A stretch of DNA of 5,651 nt from Acidobacteriaceae bacterium (GCA_003140655.1 PLKR01000470.1:3038-8688); one strand, 5' to 3'. Counted from the stretch's first letter, positions 1 to 5,289 are shown. Numbers and translations: made by a program. Notes: generated by a model from the sequence alone, not told the origin.

Positions 1-108
1 GCTTGCGGCTTCGGCGATTTTGTCGAGGAGGCGAAGGCGGCGAGTGCGCTCGTCGCCGCGGAAAGCAGCGCGGTCGGTGATGTAGTAAAGGAGCGCTCTG
101 TCAGCCAT
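1..108 (-). CDS. thiE: Probable thiamine-phosphate synthase, N-terminal fragment (cut by window edge)
   Basis: Seen: reading leftward from an ATG at 106-108, 36 codons stay open to the window edge and begin MADRALLYYITDR, then AFRGDERTRR and a helix-like LRLLDKIAEAAS. Known: ThiE enzymes are TIM barrels that join HMP pyrophosphate to the thiazole phosphate to give thiamine phosphate in the cytoplasm. An opening strand of the form LLYYITDR followed by a helix (in full-length members leading to a D-x-x-Q-x-R-E-K motif) is typical of the family, as I recall it. The motif carrying the substrate-binding residues lies outside the window, so activity cannot be judged. Context: the ATG sits 2 nt after the LOG gene's TAA and has no Shine-Dalgarno match in the preceding 20 nt, which suggests translation by reinitiation from the LOG gene. 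An alternative is another TIM-barrel protein with a similar first strand; the YYITDR signature makes ThiE the best call. Confidence 0.72.
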   Translation of the reverse strand, partial: MADRALLYYITDRAAFRGDERTRRLRLLDKIAEAAS

Positions 109-110
109 CG

Positions 111-998
111 TTACGGTCTGGTCTTGGCGATTTCGGGTAGGACTTCCTGTTCCTTTTCTTTCTTGGGCTGGCCGCCGCCCAGGTGGTGTTCGGTCAGTCC
201 GTCGCGGAGGAATGCGAAAGCGTCTTCGGGAGAATCGACGAACTTGAACAGGTTGAGGTCTTCCGGAGAGACGGTGCCGGCGTCGACAAAAGCCTGGAAG
301 TTCATGATGCGGTGCCAGTATTCGCTGCCGTAAATGACGACGAGAATCTTCTTGGCGAGTTTGTCGGTCTGAGCAAGGGTAAGGATTTCGAAAAGTTCGT
401 CGATCGTGCCGAAGCCGCCGGGAAAAATCACCAGCGCCTTGGCGAGGTAGGCGAACCAGAACTTGCGCATGAAGAAGTAGTGAAACTCGAAGTTGAGCGA
501 GGGCGTGATGTAGGAATTGGGATTCTGCTCGAAGGGCAGATTGATGTTGAGACCGATGCTCTTGCCCCCGGCTTCGTGGGCGCCCAGGTTGGCCGCCTCC
601 ATGATGCCGGGACCACCGCCGGTGGTGACGACGAAGCGGCGGCGGCGGGCGGGAATCTGAATGGACCACTCGGTGAGAAGGTGGGCCAGGCGGCGGGCGT
701 CTTCGTAGTAACGAGCCATATCGACTGCCGCGCGGGCTTGCTTCAGGTTTTTTTCCTGTTGTGGAGCGGGCGCTTTCGCGTCGTTTTTTTCCGCGGCAGT
801 TAGATTCTTCCGGGCCGCGTCGCTTCCCTGGAAGCGGGCCGAGCCGAAGAAAACGACCGTGTCCTGAATCTGCTCCCGGCGAAAGCGCGAGAGCGGTTCC
901 TGATATTCAGACAGGATGCGGAGAATGCGTCCGTCGGGGCTGTTGAGGAAAGGTTCGTTCCGGTAGGCCAGAGGAGCGGGGTTGAGCTTATCGATCAT
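111..998 (-). CDS. LOG-family protein (nucleotide 5'-monophosphate phosphoribohydrolase-like, long type)
   Basis: Seen: 295 aa with a Rossmann-like core: FGSAR at residues 51-55, YYEDARRLA at 98-106, GGGPGIMEAAN at 127-137, an MRKFWF aromatic stretch at 177-182, and the signature PGGFGTIDE at 193-201. Known: the paired GGGxGxM and PGGxGTxxE motifs define the LOG family (formerly mis-named lysine decarboxylases). Members cleave the N-glycosidic bond of nucleoside 5'-monophosphates, releasing the base and ribose 5-phosphate; the Arg of MRK and the Glu of PGGxGTxxE are the catalytic residues, and both are present here. The substrate (cytokinin-type or ordinary nucleotides) cannot be told from sequence. 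At 295 aa it is longer than the roughly 180-200 aa classic LOG proteins, having about 45 extra N-terminal residues, a Lys/Ala/Gln-rich insert at about 57-92 and a charged Gly/Lys/Glu tail after 270. The ATG at 996-998 lacks a clear ribosome-binding site; it is chosen because no other ATG lies in the open frame just upstream and SPDGRILRILSEY begins soon after. It is followed after 2 nt by the ThiE-like gene. Confidence 0.9.
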   Translation of the reverse strand: MIDKLNPAPLAYRNEPFLNSPDGRILRILSEYQEPLSRFRREQIQDTVVFFGSARFQGSDAARKNLTAAEKNDAKAPAPQQEKNLKQARAAVDMARYYEDARRLAHLLTEWSIQIPARRRRFVVTTGGGPGIMEAANLGAHEAGGKSIGLNINLPFEQNPNSYITPSLNFEFHYFFMRKFWFAYLAKALVIFPGGFGTIDELFEILTLAQTDKLAKKILVVIYGSEYWHRIMNFQAFVDAGTVSPEDLNLFKFVDSPEDAFAFLRDGLTEHHLGGGQPKKEKEQEVLPEIAKTRP

Positions 999-1004
999 CT
1001 TTAG

Positions 1005-1077
1005 GAACTCACGTTCTGAAATTGGAGCGTTGAGAAATTCGCGTTATGAAATCCTGTCTTACGAAATTCGTCGTCCT
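1005..1077 (-). repeat. Degenerate ~15-nt tandem repeat in the leader of the LOG gene
   Basis: Five imperfect units start at 1005, 1018, 1034, 1048 and 1063. On the plus strand they open with GAACTCA, GAAATTG, GAAATTC, GAAATCC and GAAATTC, and several continue with a GTT or CTTA segment (unit spacings 13, 16, 14 and 15 nt). The first two and next two units also pair as a longer unit of about 30 nt. On the coding (minus) strand the core reads GAATTTC. The array nearly fills the 88-nt gap between the membrane-protein gene and the LOG start codon, ending 6 nt before that ATG. No recognisable Shine-Dalgarno sequence or terminator is seen in this gap. The periodicity is clear by eye; its function is unknown. 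Confidence 0.55.
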
Positions 1078-1086
1078 GCTTTGGCG

Positions 1087-1458
1087 CTATTGGTGTTCGT
1101 GGTAGTGGAGGGCTTCCCAGAAGCCGATCCAGATGTCGAGCAATCCCAAGCCGCTGCACAGCCCACGGAAGAAGCCGGCAGAGACGAGAGTACGAAGCCA
1201 GGGAAACGACAGCAGAAGATAATTGTCGGTCCACTCGGGGGTCCAGGGCAGGATCACGAGCAGCACGCCGGCGACCGCGCTAATCAACACGAAAAGGAAG
1301 ACGGAGGTGCGGTGCAGCCAGAGTTGCATACCGGTGTGGACGGGAGCGGCAACGACGGCCTTCGGGTCGAGGACCCCGACGATGGTTTCGCTCGGCCCGG
1401 GCGTAGGTTGGCCGGGCGCGGCTGGGCTGGTTCCGACGGGTAATTTGGAATCGGTCAC
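1087..1458 (-). CDS. Small membrane protein of unknown function with a proline-rich N-terminus
   Basis: Seen: 123 aa. Residues 1-45 are polar and rich in Pro, Ala and Gly. A hydrophobic segment at about 52-70 (SVFLFVLISAVAGVLLVIL) is a confident membrane helix. A Trp-rich loop (PWTPEWTDNY, 71-80) follows, then a long hydrophobic stretch at about 81-117 that may form one or two further helices and contains GFFRGLCSGLGLLDIWIGF. The protein ends in a His-rich tail, HYHEHQ. The start is a GTG at 1456-1458, preceded by GGAG (plus-strand 1465-1468) at a spacing of 6 nt, a good ribosome-binding site. The frame stays open upstream to about 1555 but offers no ATG. The N-terminal segment has no signal-peptide look, so it is probably cytoplasmic. 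Neighbours are the TPR gene 101 nt upstream and the LOG gene 88 nt downstream, all in one direction. I do not recognise the family; an accessory membrane partner of either neighbour is only a guess. Confidence 0.7.
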   Translation of the reverse strand: MTDSKLPVGTSPAAPGQPTPGPSETIVGVLDPKAVVAAPVHTGMQLWLHRTSVFLFVLISAVAGVLLVILPWTPEWTDNYLLLSFPWLRTLVSAGFFRGLCSGLGLLDIWIGFWEALHYHEHQ

Positions 1459-1464
1459 TGGGCG

Positions 1465-1468
1465 CTCC
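1465..1468 (-). promoter_or_regulatory. Ribosome-binding site deciding the GTG start of the membrane protein
   Basis: The minus strand reads CGGAG, then six bases, then GTG. This is the only Shine-Dalgarno-like match near a possible start codon in this frame, and it supports GTG at 1458 over the internal ATG at residue 44, which would remove most of the polar N-terminus. Confidence 0.5.
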
Positions 1469-1559
1469 GCTGCCGCGGGGCTGGAATGAGGCGCAGATGG
1501 AGGAACGATCCACCGTGTGCCGGAAAGAAACAGTGAGCGCCAAAACTCATCGGGCTATT

Positions 1560-4500
1560 CTACGACTTCAGGGGCTTGATGCGCTCGGCTACGTCGCGGT
1601 AATCGATGTTGCGGCCGTAAACCTCCATGAAGTGCTTGAGCGCGGAGGGTTTGTCGCCGGCGGTCTCAGAGGCGGCGGCGAGTTCATAATGGAGAGCGGT
1701 GCGCGTCTCTTCGTCGATGCCGGGGGCGTGAAGAGCCTTGTCATACCAGCGAATCGCGGCCTCGGGTAAGCCCTTGTCGAGGAAGCATTGGGCCAGCCAC
1801 GTATAGGTCTGCATGACCTGCGGGAAAGGATGTCCGCGATCGACGGCCTGGCAGGTCTTCTGCAACTCGCCAATGGCTTCATCGAGCAAGCCCATTTCGC
1901 GGAAGGCGATGCCGAGGTTGTAATGGGTTTCAGGGTCTTCTTCGGTGGTGGAAGAGCCGGCTTCGAGATCGTGTTTGAGCTCGCCGAACATTTCCGCGAG
2001 ATCCACGCCAGCGTCCTCGCCGAAGGGAGAAGACTTGACTGCGGCGGCTCCGGGAATGATCGGAGAAACTTGCGGCTTGGACGCGGCGGACTGTTGCTGC
2101 ACCAGAGCCGGCGATTGCTGTGAGACTGTAGGACCGCCGGAGGATGCTGCGGCTGCTGCAGCGCTGGCAGCCAGCGGAGCGCTGACCCGCGGAGCGGCAG
2201 CAGGTGTGGGCACGGACCAGTGCTGCGAAGGAACTGAGGCGGCAGCGGTCTCAATCCGGTGTACGGGCTGACCCTGCGGCGCGGGCCCAGATTCGGCAAC
2301 TGGCGCCTCCTTGAGGAAGTCGCCACCCAGGGAAGCTTCCAGGTCGGCTACAAACTCGCCCATGAGCTCCGTTTGGGGCACGCTGAAGGAAGTAGCTGCG
2401 GCGTTCCCGATAGGTTCAAGTTCGGGCTTCGCGTCGTCAGGTTGGACAACGTGCTGTGGTGCGGATGCTTGCGAGGTAGCGTGCTCGACGGCAGGCTCGG
2501 CTTCATGCGCGATCGTTCCCGGAAGAAAATTCTCGCCCAGGGAAGACTCAAGATCGGAAACGAACCCCTGCAGAGCGCCCGGAGCCGGCGCGCTAACCAG
2601 AGGTTCGGTCCCAGCATGCTCATCGTGTAGCGCGGGCCGAGCGGTTTCCGCCTCCAAGGCCTGCGCCTCGGGAGAAGTTTGTTCGACGCCCGCCGCGGAT
2701 TCTGGGACAGCAGCCGAATTCTCGTCGATGGTGAATTCGGCCTGAGGCTCGTCGGTGGCGAATCCAGAGACGGCTTCGACTGTGGCGACTTCTTGCGCAG
2801 CGGAGGTGTGCTGCGAAGCGGCCTCGATTTCAGCTCGAAGGGCGTTTAACGTGGCTCCGTCACTGCTGAGAGCTCGAAGTTTTTCGAAAGCTGCCGCAGC
2901 CTGCTCGGGCATGCCATGCTCGAGGTAGAAGCGGATTTCTCCGGCGGCTTCGTTGGTCTTTTCCTGGTCGAGCGTTGCTTCGCCGCGTCTGCCTTGGTCG
3001 AGCTTCCCGGTGGGTATCTCGTGATGGCCAACGGCATCGGTGACCTCGATCTCCGCAGCATCGGCAGGCGGTGCGTCGGCCTCGATGGTGATGGCGTCGT
3101 CCCACTCGGAGGACAGATCGATCTCAGCGGGAGCCGAGGGAGATTCTGCGGCACGTGAAGCCTGCTGGCCGTGCTGAACGTGGTCTTGATTGCCGTCGGG
3201 ATCGCTGACAATGGCGAATTCGGCATCTTCCGCAGGCTGGGGCGGAGTAGCCGGCCAGGGAACTGAGGCGGCAGCCGCTCCTGAAATCTCTTCCGGAGTT
3301 GCCGGGGAGGGGGCATGCTCCATGATGGAATCGGCGAGAGTTGGTGCTGCCGAGCGCTCTTCGTAGCGGCCGGCGAGTTCGCCGTAACGCGTAGCTTCTT
3401 CGGGATAGCCCGCTTCGGAGTAGACGTTCTGCAGAGTACGGCAGCAGACACCGGCTTCGGCGAAACGCGCGGCGCGCGTGTGCAGAGCGGCCAAACGCTG
3501 GTTCAGACGCAGATCGTTGGGCGCCTGGGGCAGCGCTGCCATCAGCGGTCCCAAAGCTTTGGCGGGCATGTTGTAGGAAATGAAAAGTTCGGCATCGGTG
3601 AGCGCGGAGCGAACCGCCAGCGCGACCGCATCGGAATAGTGCTGGTGGATCGAGGGAGCAGCAGCTTCCAGCTCATCAACGATGACGGCCGCTTCTTCCG
3701 CAGAAATGAGCTTGGCGCCGGAATCGCCGCCGATCTGGCTGACCACCTGCTGGTAATTGTTCATGTGCAGGGGATTGCCAGGCTCCATTGCGGCCAGCTT
3801 CTGATAGAGATCGCGAGCCCGGGGCAGGTCGCCGGACTGGACCGAGGCATGAGCCAGCAACTCGATGACTTCCGTGATGTGAGTGCTCTCTCCGGCTTTC
3901 TGGAACAGGTCGAGCAGTTTCTCCAGCGAAGCGGGATTGTCGCGTACATACCCGATGATGGAATGCAGGTTCTTTAGAACTTTGTCGGAGTCTTCGGCCA
4001 GCAGGCGCTCGGCATGCTGGTCATAAACCTGGAGCGCGTTCTCATACTGGCCGGCCTGCATCAGGGCATCCGCAAAGGCAGAGATGGAGGCCAGGTCGTT
4101 GTGGACAGCCAGGAGCTTGCTGGCAAGAGTGCCGGCATCCGAGAGGCGGCCAGTCTTCAGGTAAGCCTTGAACAGGTCGCGAAGGCCATCGGGATTGGAA
4201 TCGAGATCCGGAACTTTCTGCAAGCACTCGACGGCGGCTTCGGCGTCCCCGGCCTCGAGCAGGTTGCGGCCTCGCATCAGCAGGGCGTAACCGTTGCCCG
4301 GGTCGAGGGTAAGCATGCGCTGCAGAACTTCTTCGGCCCCGCTCAGAGAACCCTTGGAATGCAGGGTCTCGGCGGCGGCGGAGAATATCTGCCAGGCGTC
4401 ATTTTTCTTCCCCAGGCGGATGTAAACTTCCGCCAGGCGTACGCGCATGGTGGTGTTTTCCGGATCCATTTCCAGAATCTTCTGGAAGATGCGGACCGCG

Positions 4501-4901
4501 TCTTCCAGTGCGCCCGATTTCAGGAATTCTTCGGCCACCTGCAGATACTGGGCGCGCGCGTCATTGAAGAGTCCTTGCTGGGTATAGAGCTCGGCCAGCT
4601 TCAGCACGCTCTCCAGCGAAGGCTTGAGCTTGCTGATCTTTTTGTACATGGCGATGGCCTTGACCGTGAAACCCTGGTTGGCATATGCATCGCCTACACT
4701 CTTGAAGCATTCGGTAGCTTTGTCGGCTTCACCGAGACGGGAGTAGAGGTCGCCAATGGTATTGGTGACCGTGAGATCCTTGGGATCAGCCTTGAGGACC
4801 TTTTCGTACTCAGCGATGGCGTTTTGCATCTTGCCCTGCTGGACATACTTCTCCGCAGCGCTGAGGACCTTCTGTTTGTTGAACCCGAAACCGAACGCCA
4901 T
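1560..4901 (-). CDS. Large cytoplasmic tetratricopeptide-repeat (TPR) scaffold-like protein
   Basis: Seen: 1113 aa with no signal peptide or membrane helix. Residues 11-515 form a TPR solenoid; clear units include 11-42 (AAEKYVQQGKMQNAIAEYEK), 43-75, 96-129, 150-183, 203-235, 271-302 and 342-375. Residues about 518-985 are a low-complexity Ala/Pro/Glu/Gln linker with short conserved-looking islands: EIDLSSEWDD (593-602), a lone TPR-like hairpin (653-693, EIRFYLEHGMPEQAAAAFEK), two copies of an FVxDLExSLGxxFL motif (780-793 and 850-863), a poly-Ala run (911-919) and VDLAEMFGELKHDLE (966-980). Residues 990-1106 are a second TPR block starting ETHYNLGIAFREMGLLDEAI. The protein ends AERIKPLKS. 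Known: TPR helices bind peptides or other proteins; solenoid, linker and TPR proteins of this style occur in Acidobacteriota and Deltaproteobacteria, as I recall. Inferred: a cytoplasmic assembly platform; the partner is unknown. The start ATG at 4899-4901 is preceded by GGAG (4913-4916) at a long spacing of 11 nt. It is first of four codirectional genes and diverges from the holin-like gene. Confidence 0.9.
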   Translation of the reverse strand: MAFGFGFNKQKVLSAAEKYVQQGKMQNAIAEYEKVLKADPKDLTVTNTIGDLYSRLGEADKATECFKSVGDAYANQGFTVKAIAMYKKISKLKPSLESVLKLAELYTQQGLFNDARAQYLQVAEEFLKSGALEDAVRIFQKILEMDPENTTMRVRLAEVYIRLGKKNDAWQIFSAAAETLHSKGSLSGAEEVLQRMLTLDPGNGYALLMRGRNLLEAGDAEAAVECLQKVPDLDSNPDGLRDLFKAYLKTGRLSDAGTLASKLLAVHNDLASISAFADALMQAGQYENALQVYDQHAERLLAEDSDKVLKNLHSIIGYVRDNPASLEKLLDLFQKAGESTHITEVIELLAHASVQSGDLPRARDLYQKLAAMEPGNPLHMNNYQQVVSQIGGDSGAKLISAEEAAVIVDELEAAAPSIHQHYSDAVALAVRSALTDAELFISYNMPAKALGPLMAALPQAPNDLRLNQRLAALHTRAARFAEAGVCCRTLQNVYSEAGYPEEATRYGELAGRYEERSAAPTLADSIMEHAPSPATPEEISGAAAASVPWPATPPQPAEDAEFAIVSDPDGNQDHVQHGQQASRAAESPSAPAEIDLSSEWDDAITIEADAPPADAAEIEVTDAVGHHEIPTGKLDQGRRGEATLDQEKTNEAAGEIRFYLEHGMPEQAAAAFEKLRALSSDGATLNALRAEIEAASQHTSAAQEVATVEAVSGFATDEPQAEFTIDENSAAVPESAAGVEQTSPEAQALEAETARPALHDEHAGTEPLVSAPAPGALQGFVSDLESSLGENFLPGTIAHEAEPAVEHATSQASAPQHVVQPDDAKPELEPIGNAAATSFSVPQTELMGEFVADLEASLGGDFLKEAPVAESGPAPQGQPVHRIETAAASVPSQHWSVPTPAAAPRVSAPLAASAAAAAASSGGPTVSQQSPALVQQQSAASKPQVSPIIPGAAAVKSSPFGEDAGVDLAEMFGELKHDLEAGSSTTEEDPETHYNLGIAFREMGLLDEAIGELQKTCQAVDRGHPFPQVMQTYTWLAQCFLDKGLPEAAIRWYDKALHAPGIDEETRTALHYELAAASETAGDKPSALKHFMEVYGRNIDYRDVAERIKPLKS
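2313..2564 (-). repeat. Duplicated FVxDLExSLGxxFL segment inside the TPR protein linker
   Basis: Two copies of a 14-residue block, FVSDLESSLGENFL at residues 780-793 (2523-2564) and FVADLEASLGGDFL at 850-863 (2313-2354), are exactly 70 residues apart in an otherwise low-complexity linker. Ten of 14 residues are identical, and the DNA shares CCCAGGGAAG plus much of the flanking codon sequence. The pattern predicts a short amphipathic helix ending in a hydrophobic FL. It may be a repeated docking motif for a binding partner, or simply a tandem duplication of a linker unit. Confidence 0.7.
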
Positions 4902-4925
4902 ATGAGTACGAACTCCAGACCTGGT

Positions 4926-4987
4926 CTAAACCGAGAAACTCCTAAACCGAGAAACTCCTAAACCGAAACTTCTGCACCGAGCAACTG
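4926..4987 (-). repeat. 16-nt tandem repeat, about four copies, in the TPR gene leader
   Basis: On the plus strand the unit is CTAAACCGAGAAACTC. Copies 1 (4926-4941) and 2 (4942-4957) are identical; copy 3 (4958-4971) has lost two bases and has one change; copy 4 (4972-4987) is 16 nt again with four changes. The array ends 24 nt upstream of the TPR start codon. On the coding strand each intact junction reads TTTAGGAGTTTCTCGG, so an AGGAG resembling a Shine-Dalgarno sequence recurs at 16-nt spacing, and the gene's own GGAG at 4913-4916 sits in a similar GGAGTTC context. Confidence 0.85.
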
Positions 4988-5025
4988 ATGACGGCTCCGG
5001 GAAAGTGTTGCCCGGCGGAACGCTT

Positions 5026-5058
5026 ACTGGCCTAACTCCTGTTTCGGAGATGGCCGGT
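5026..5058 (+). other. Imperfect hairpin in the divergent intergenic region
   Basis: ACTGGCC (5026-5032) pairs with GGCCGGT (5052-5058) over seven positions, one of them a T-G wobble. After a small internal loop, CTCC (5036-5039) pairs with GGAG (5046-5049) around a six-base loop TGTTTC. The wobble is tolerated in a plus-strand RNA but becomes a C-A mismatch in a minus-strand RNA, which favours plus-strand transcription if it acts as RNA. It could equally be a DNA operator. No T-run follows it. Confidence 0.35.
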
Positions 5059-5098
5059 CGGACTAGGGCAATTGTACGGCTGGAAGGGGAAAGCGCAT

Positions 5099-5117
5099 GG
5101 TTACCAAGGGTTACCAA
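5099..5117. promoter_or_regulatory. Possible operator: GGTTACCAA doublet at 10-nt spacing
   Basis: GGTTACCAA occurs at 5099-5107 and again at 5109-5117, one helical turn apart. Each copy contains a near-palindrome GGT-T-ACC. Placement between two divergent genes fits a protein-binding site, but no regulator is encoded in the window and the assignment is an inference from the repeat alone. Confidence 0.35.
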
Positions 5118-5228
5118 AAGGGAGTGTACGAACGAGTCACCAGGGGATAAGGGGTAAACCTCGCACTCACGCCTCGAGCGCGCCTCGCTTCTCAAGTCCC
5201 ACTGCCCAGGACTGATGAGATGGCTTAT

Positions 5229-5237
5229 TGGTATAGT
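5229..5237 (+). promoter_or_regulatory. Extended -10 promoter motif for the holin-like gene
   Basis: TGGTATAGT matches an extended -10 element (TGn followed by TATAGT, one base from TATAAT). No good -35 hexamer lies 16-18 nt upstream, which extended -10 promoters can tolerate. Transcription would begin near 5244, giving a leader of about 45 nt before the ATG at 5290. A transcript from here would not include the in-frame ATG at 5215, supporting the shorter protein. Confidence 0.4.
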
Positions 5238-5277
5238 CTCTAAGCAGGCTGAGTGGCAGTCTCCGGTCAACTGGCAC

Positions 5278-5283
5278 AGGGAG
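5278..5283 (+). promoter_or_regulatory. Ribosome-binding site fixing the start of the holin-like gene
   Basis: AGGGAG ends six bases before the ATG at 5290-5292, an ideal arrangement. The upstream in-frame ATG at 5215 has only AGGA three bases away and would add 25 polar residues not expected in this family. Confidence 0.65.
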
Positions 5284-5289
5284 CGAAAA

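Larger units (their letters stand above)
4902..5289. other. Divergent intergenic region between the TPR gene and the holin-like gene
   Basis: This 388-nt stretch has no convincing coding content; the frames open across it are shadows. From left to right it holds the TPR ribosome-binding site (GGAG on the minus strand, 4913-4916), an AGACC-T-GGTCT palindrome (4917-4927), a four-copy 16-nt tandem repeat (4926-4987), a GC hairpin CCGGG/CCCGG with a 9-nt loop (4997-5015), a larger imperfect hairpin (5026-5058), a lone -10-like TACAAT on the minus strand (5071-5076) without a recognisable -35, a GGTTACCAA doublet (5099-5117), a GGGGATAA/GGGGTAAA pair (5143-5158), an AGTCC/GGACT inverted repeat (5195-5213), and an extended -10 motif for the plus-strand gene (5229-5237). 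Neither hairpin is followed by a T-run in either direction, so neither looks like an intrinsic terminator. If TACAAT is used, the TPR mRNA would have a leader of about 160 nt including both hairpins and the repeats. Confidence 0.6.

Noticed and set aside
183..803. A 206-codon plus-strand frame antisense to the LOG gene
   Set aside because: The minus strand carries complete catalytic motifs of the LOG family. The plus-strand translation shows no family features.
982..1443. A 153-codon plus-strand frame over the membrane-protein gene and LOG leader
   Set aside because: Its N-terminus simply translates the 15-nt repeat into a five-residue repeat, and the rest is the complement of a membrane protein with a good ribosome-binding site.
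4014..4961. A 315-codon plus-strand frame antisense to the TPR gene and crossing its leader
   Set aside because: It is the mirror of a strongly TPR-like protein with normal family patterns. It has no recognisable domain and reads through the tandem repeat. Long antisense frames are expected in GC-rich codon-biased genes.
4926..4987. A CRISPR-like array in the TPR leader
   Set aside because: The 16-nt units are directly tandem with no unique spacers, and there are no cas genes.
4997..5015. An intrinsic terminator formed by the CCGGG/CCCGG hairpin
   Set aside because: The stem is only five pairs and no T-run follows on either strand.
5129..5180. A riboswitch suggested by the GGGGTAAACC and CGCACTCACG stretches
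   Set aside because: The bases do not fall into the conserved order of any riboswitch class I know, and no matching paired stems were found.
5215..5289. A 25-residue N-terminal extension of the holin-like protein from the ATG at 5215
   Set aside because: The ribosome-binding site is much better at 5290, the added residues are polar and atypical, and the likely promoter lies downstream of 5215.
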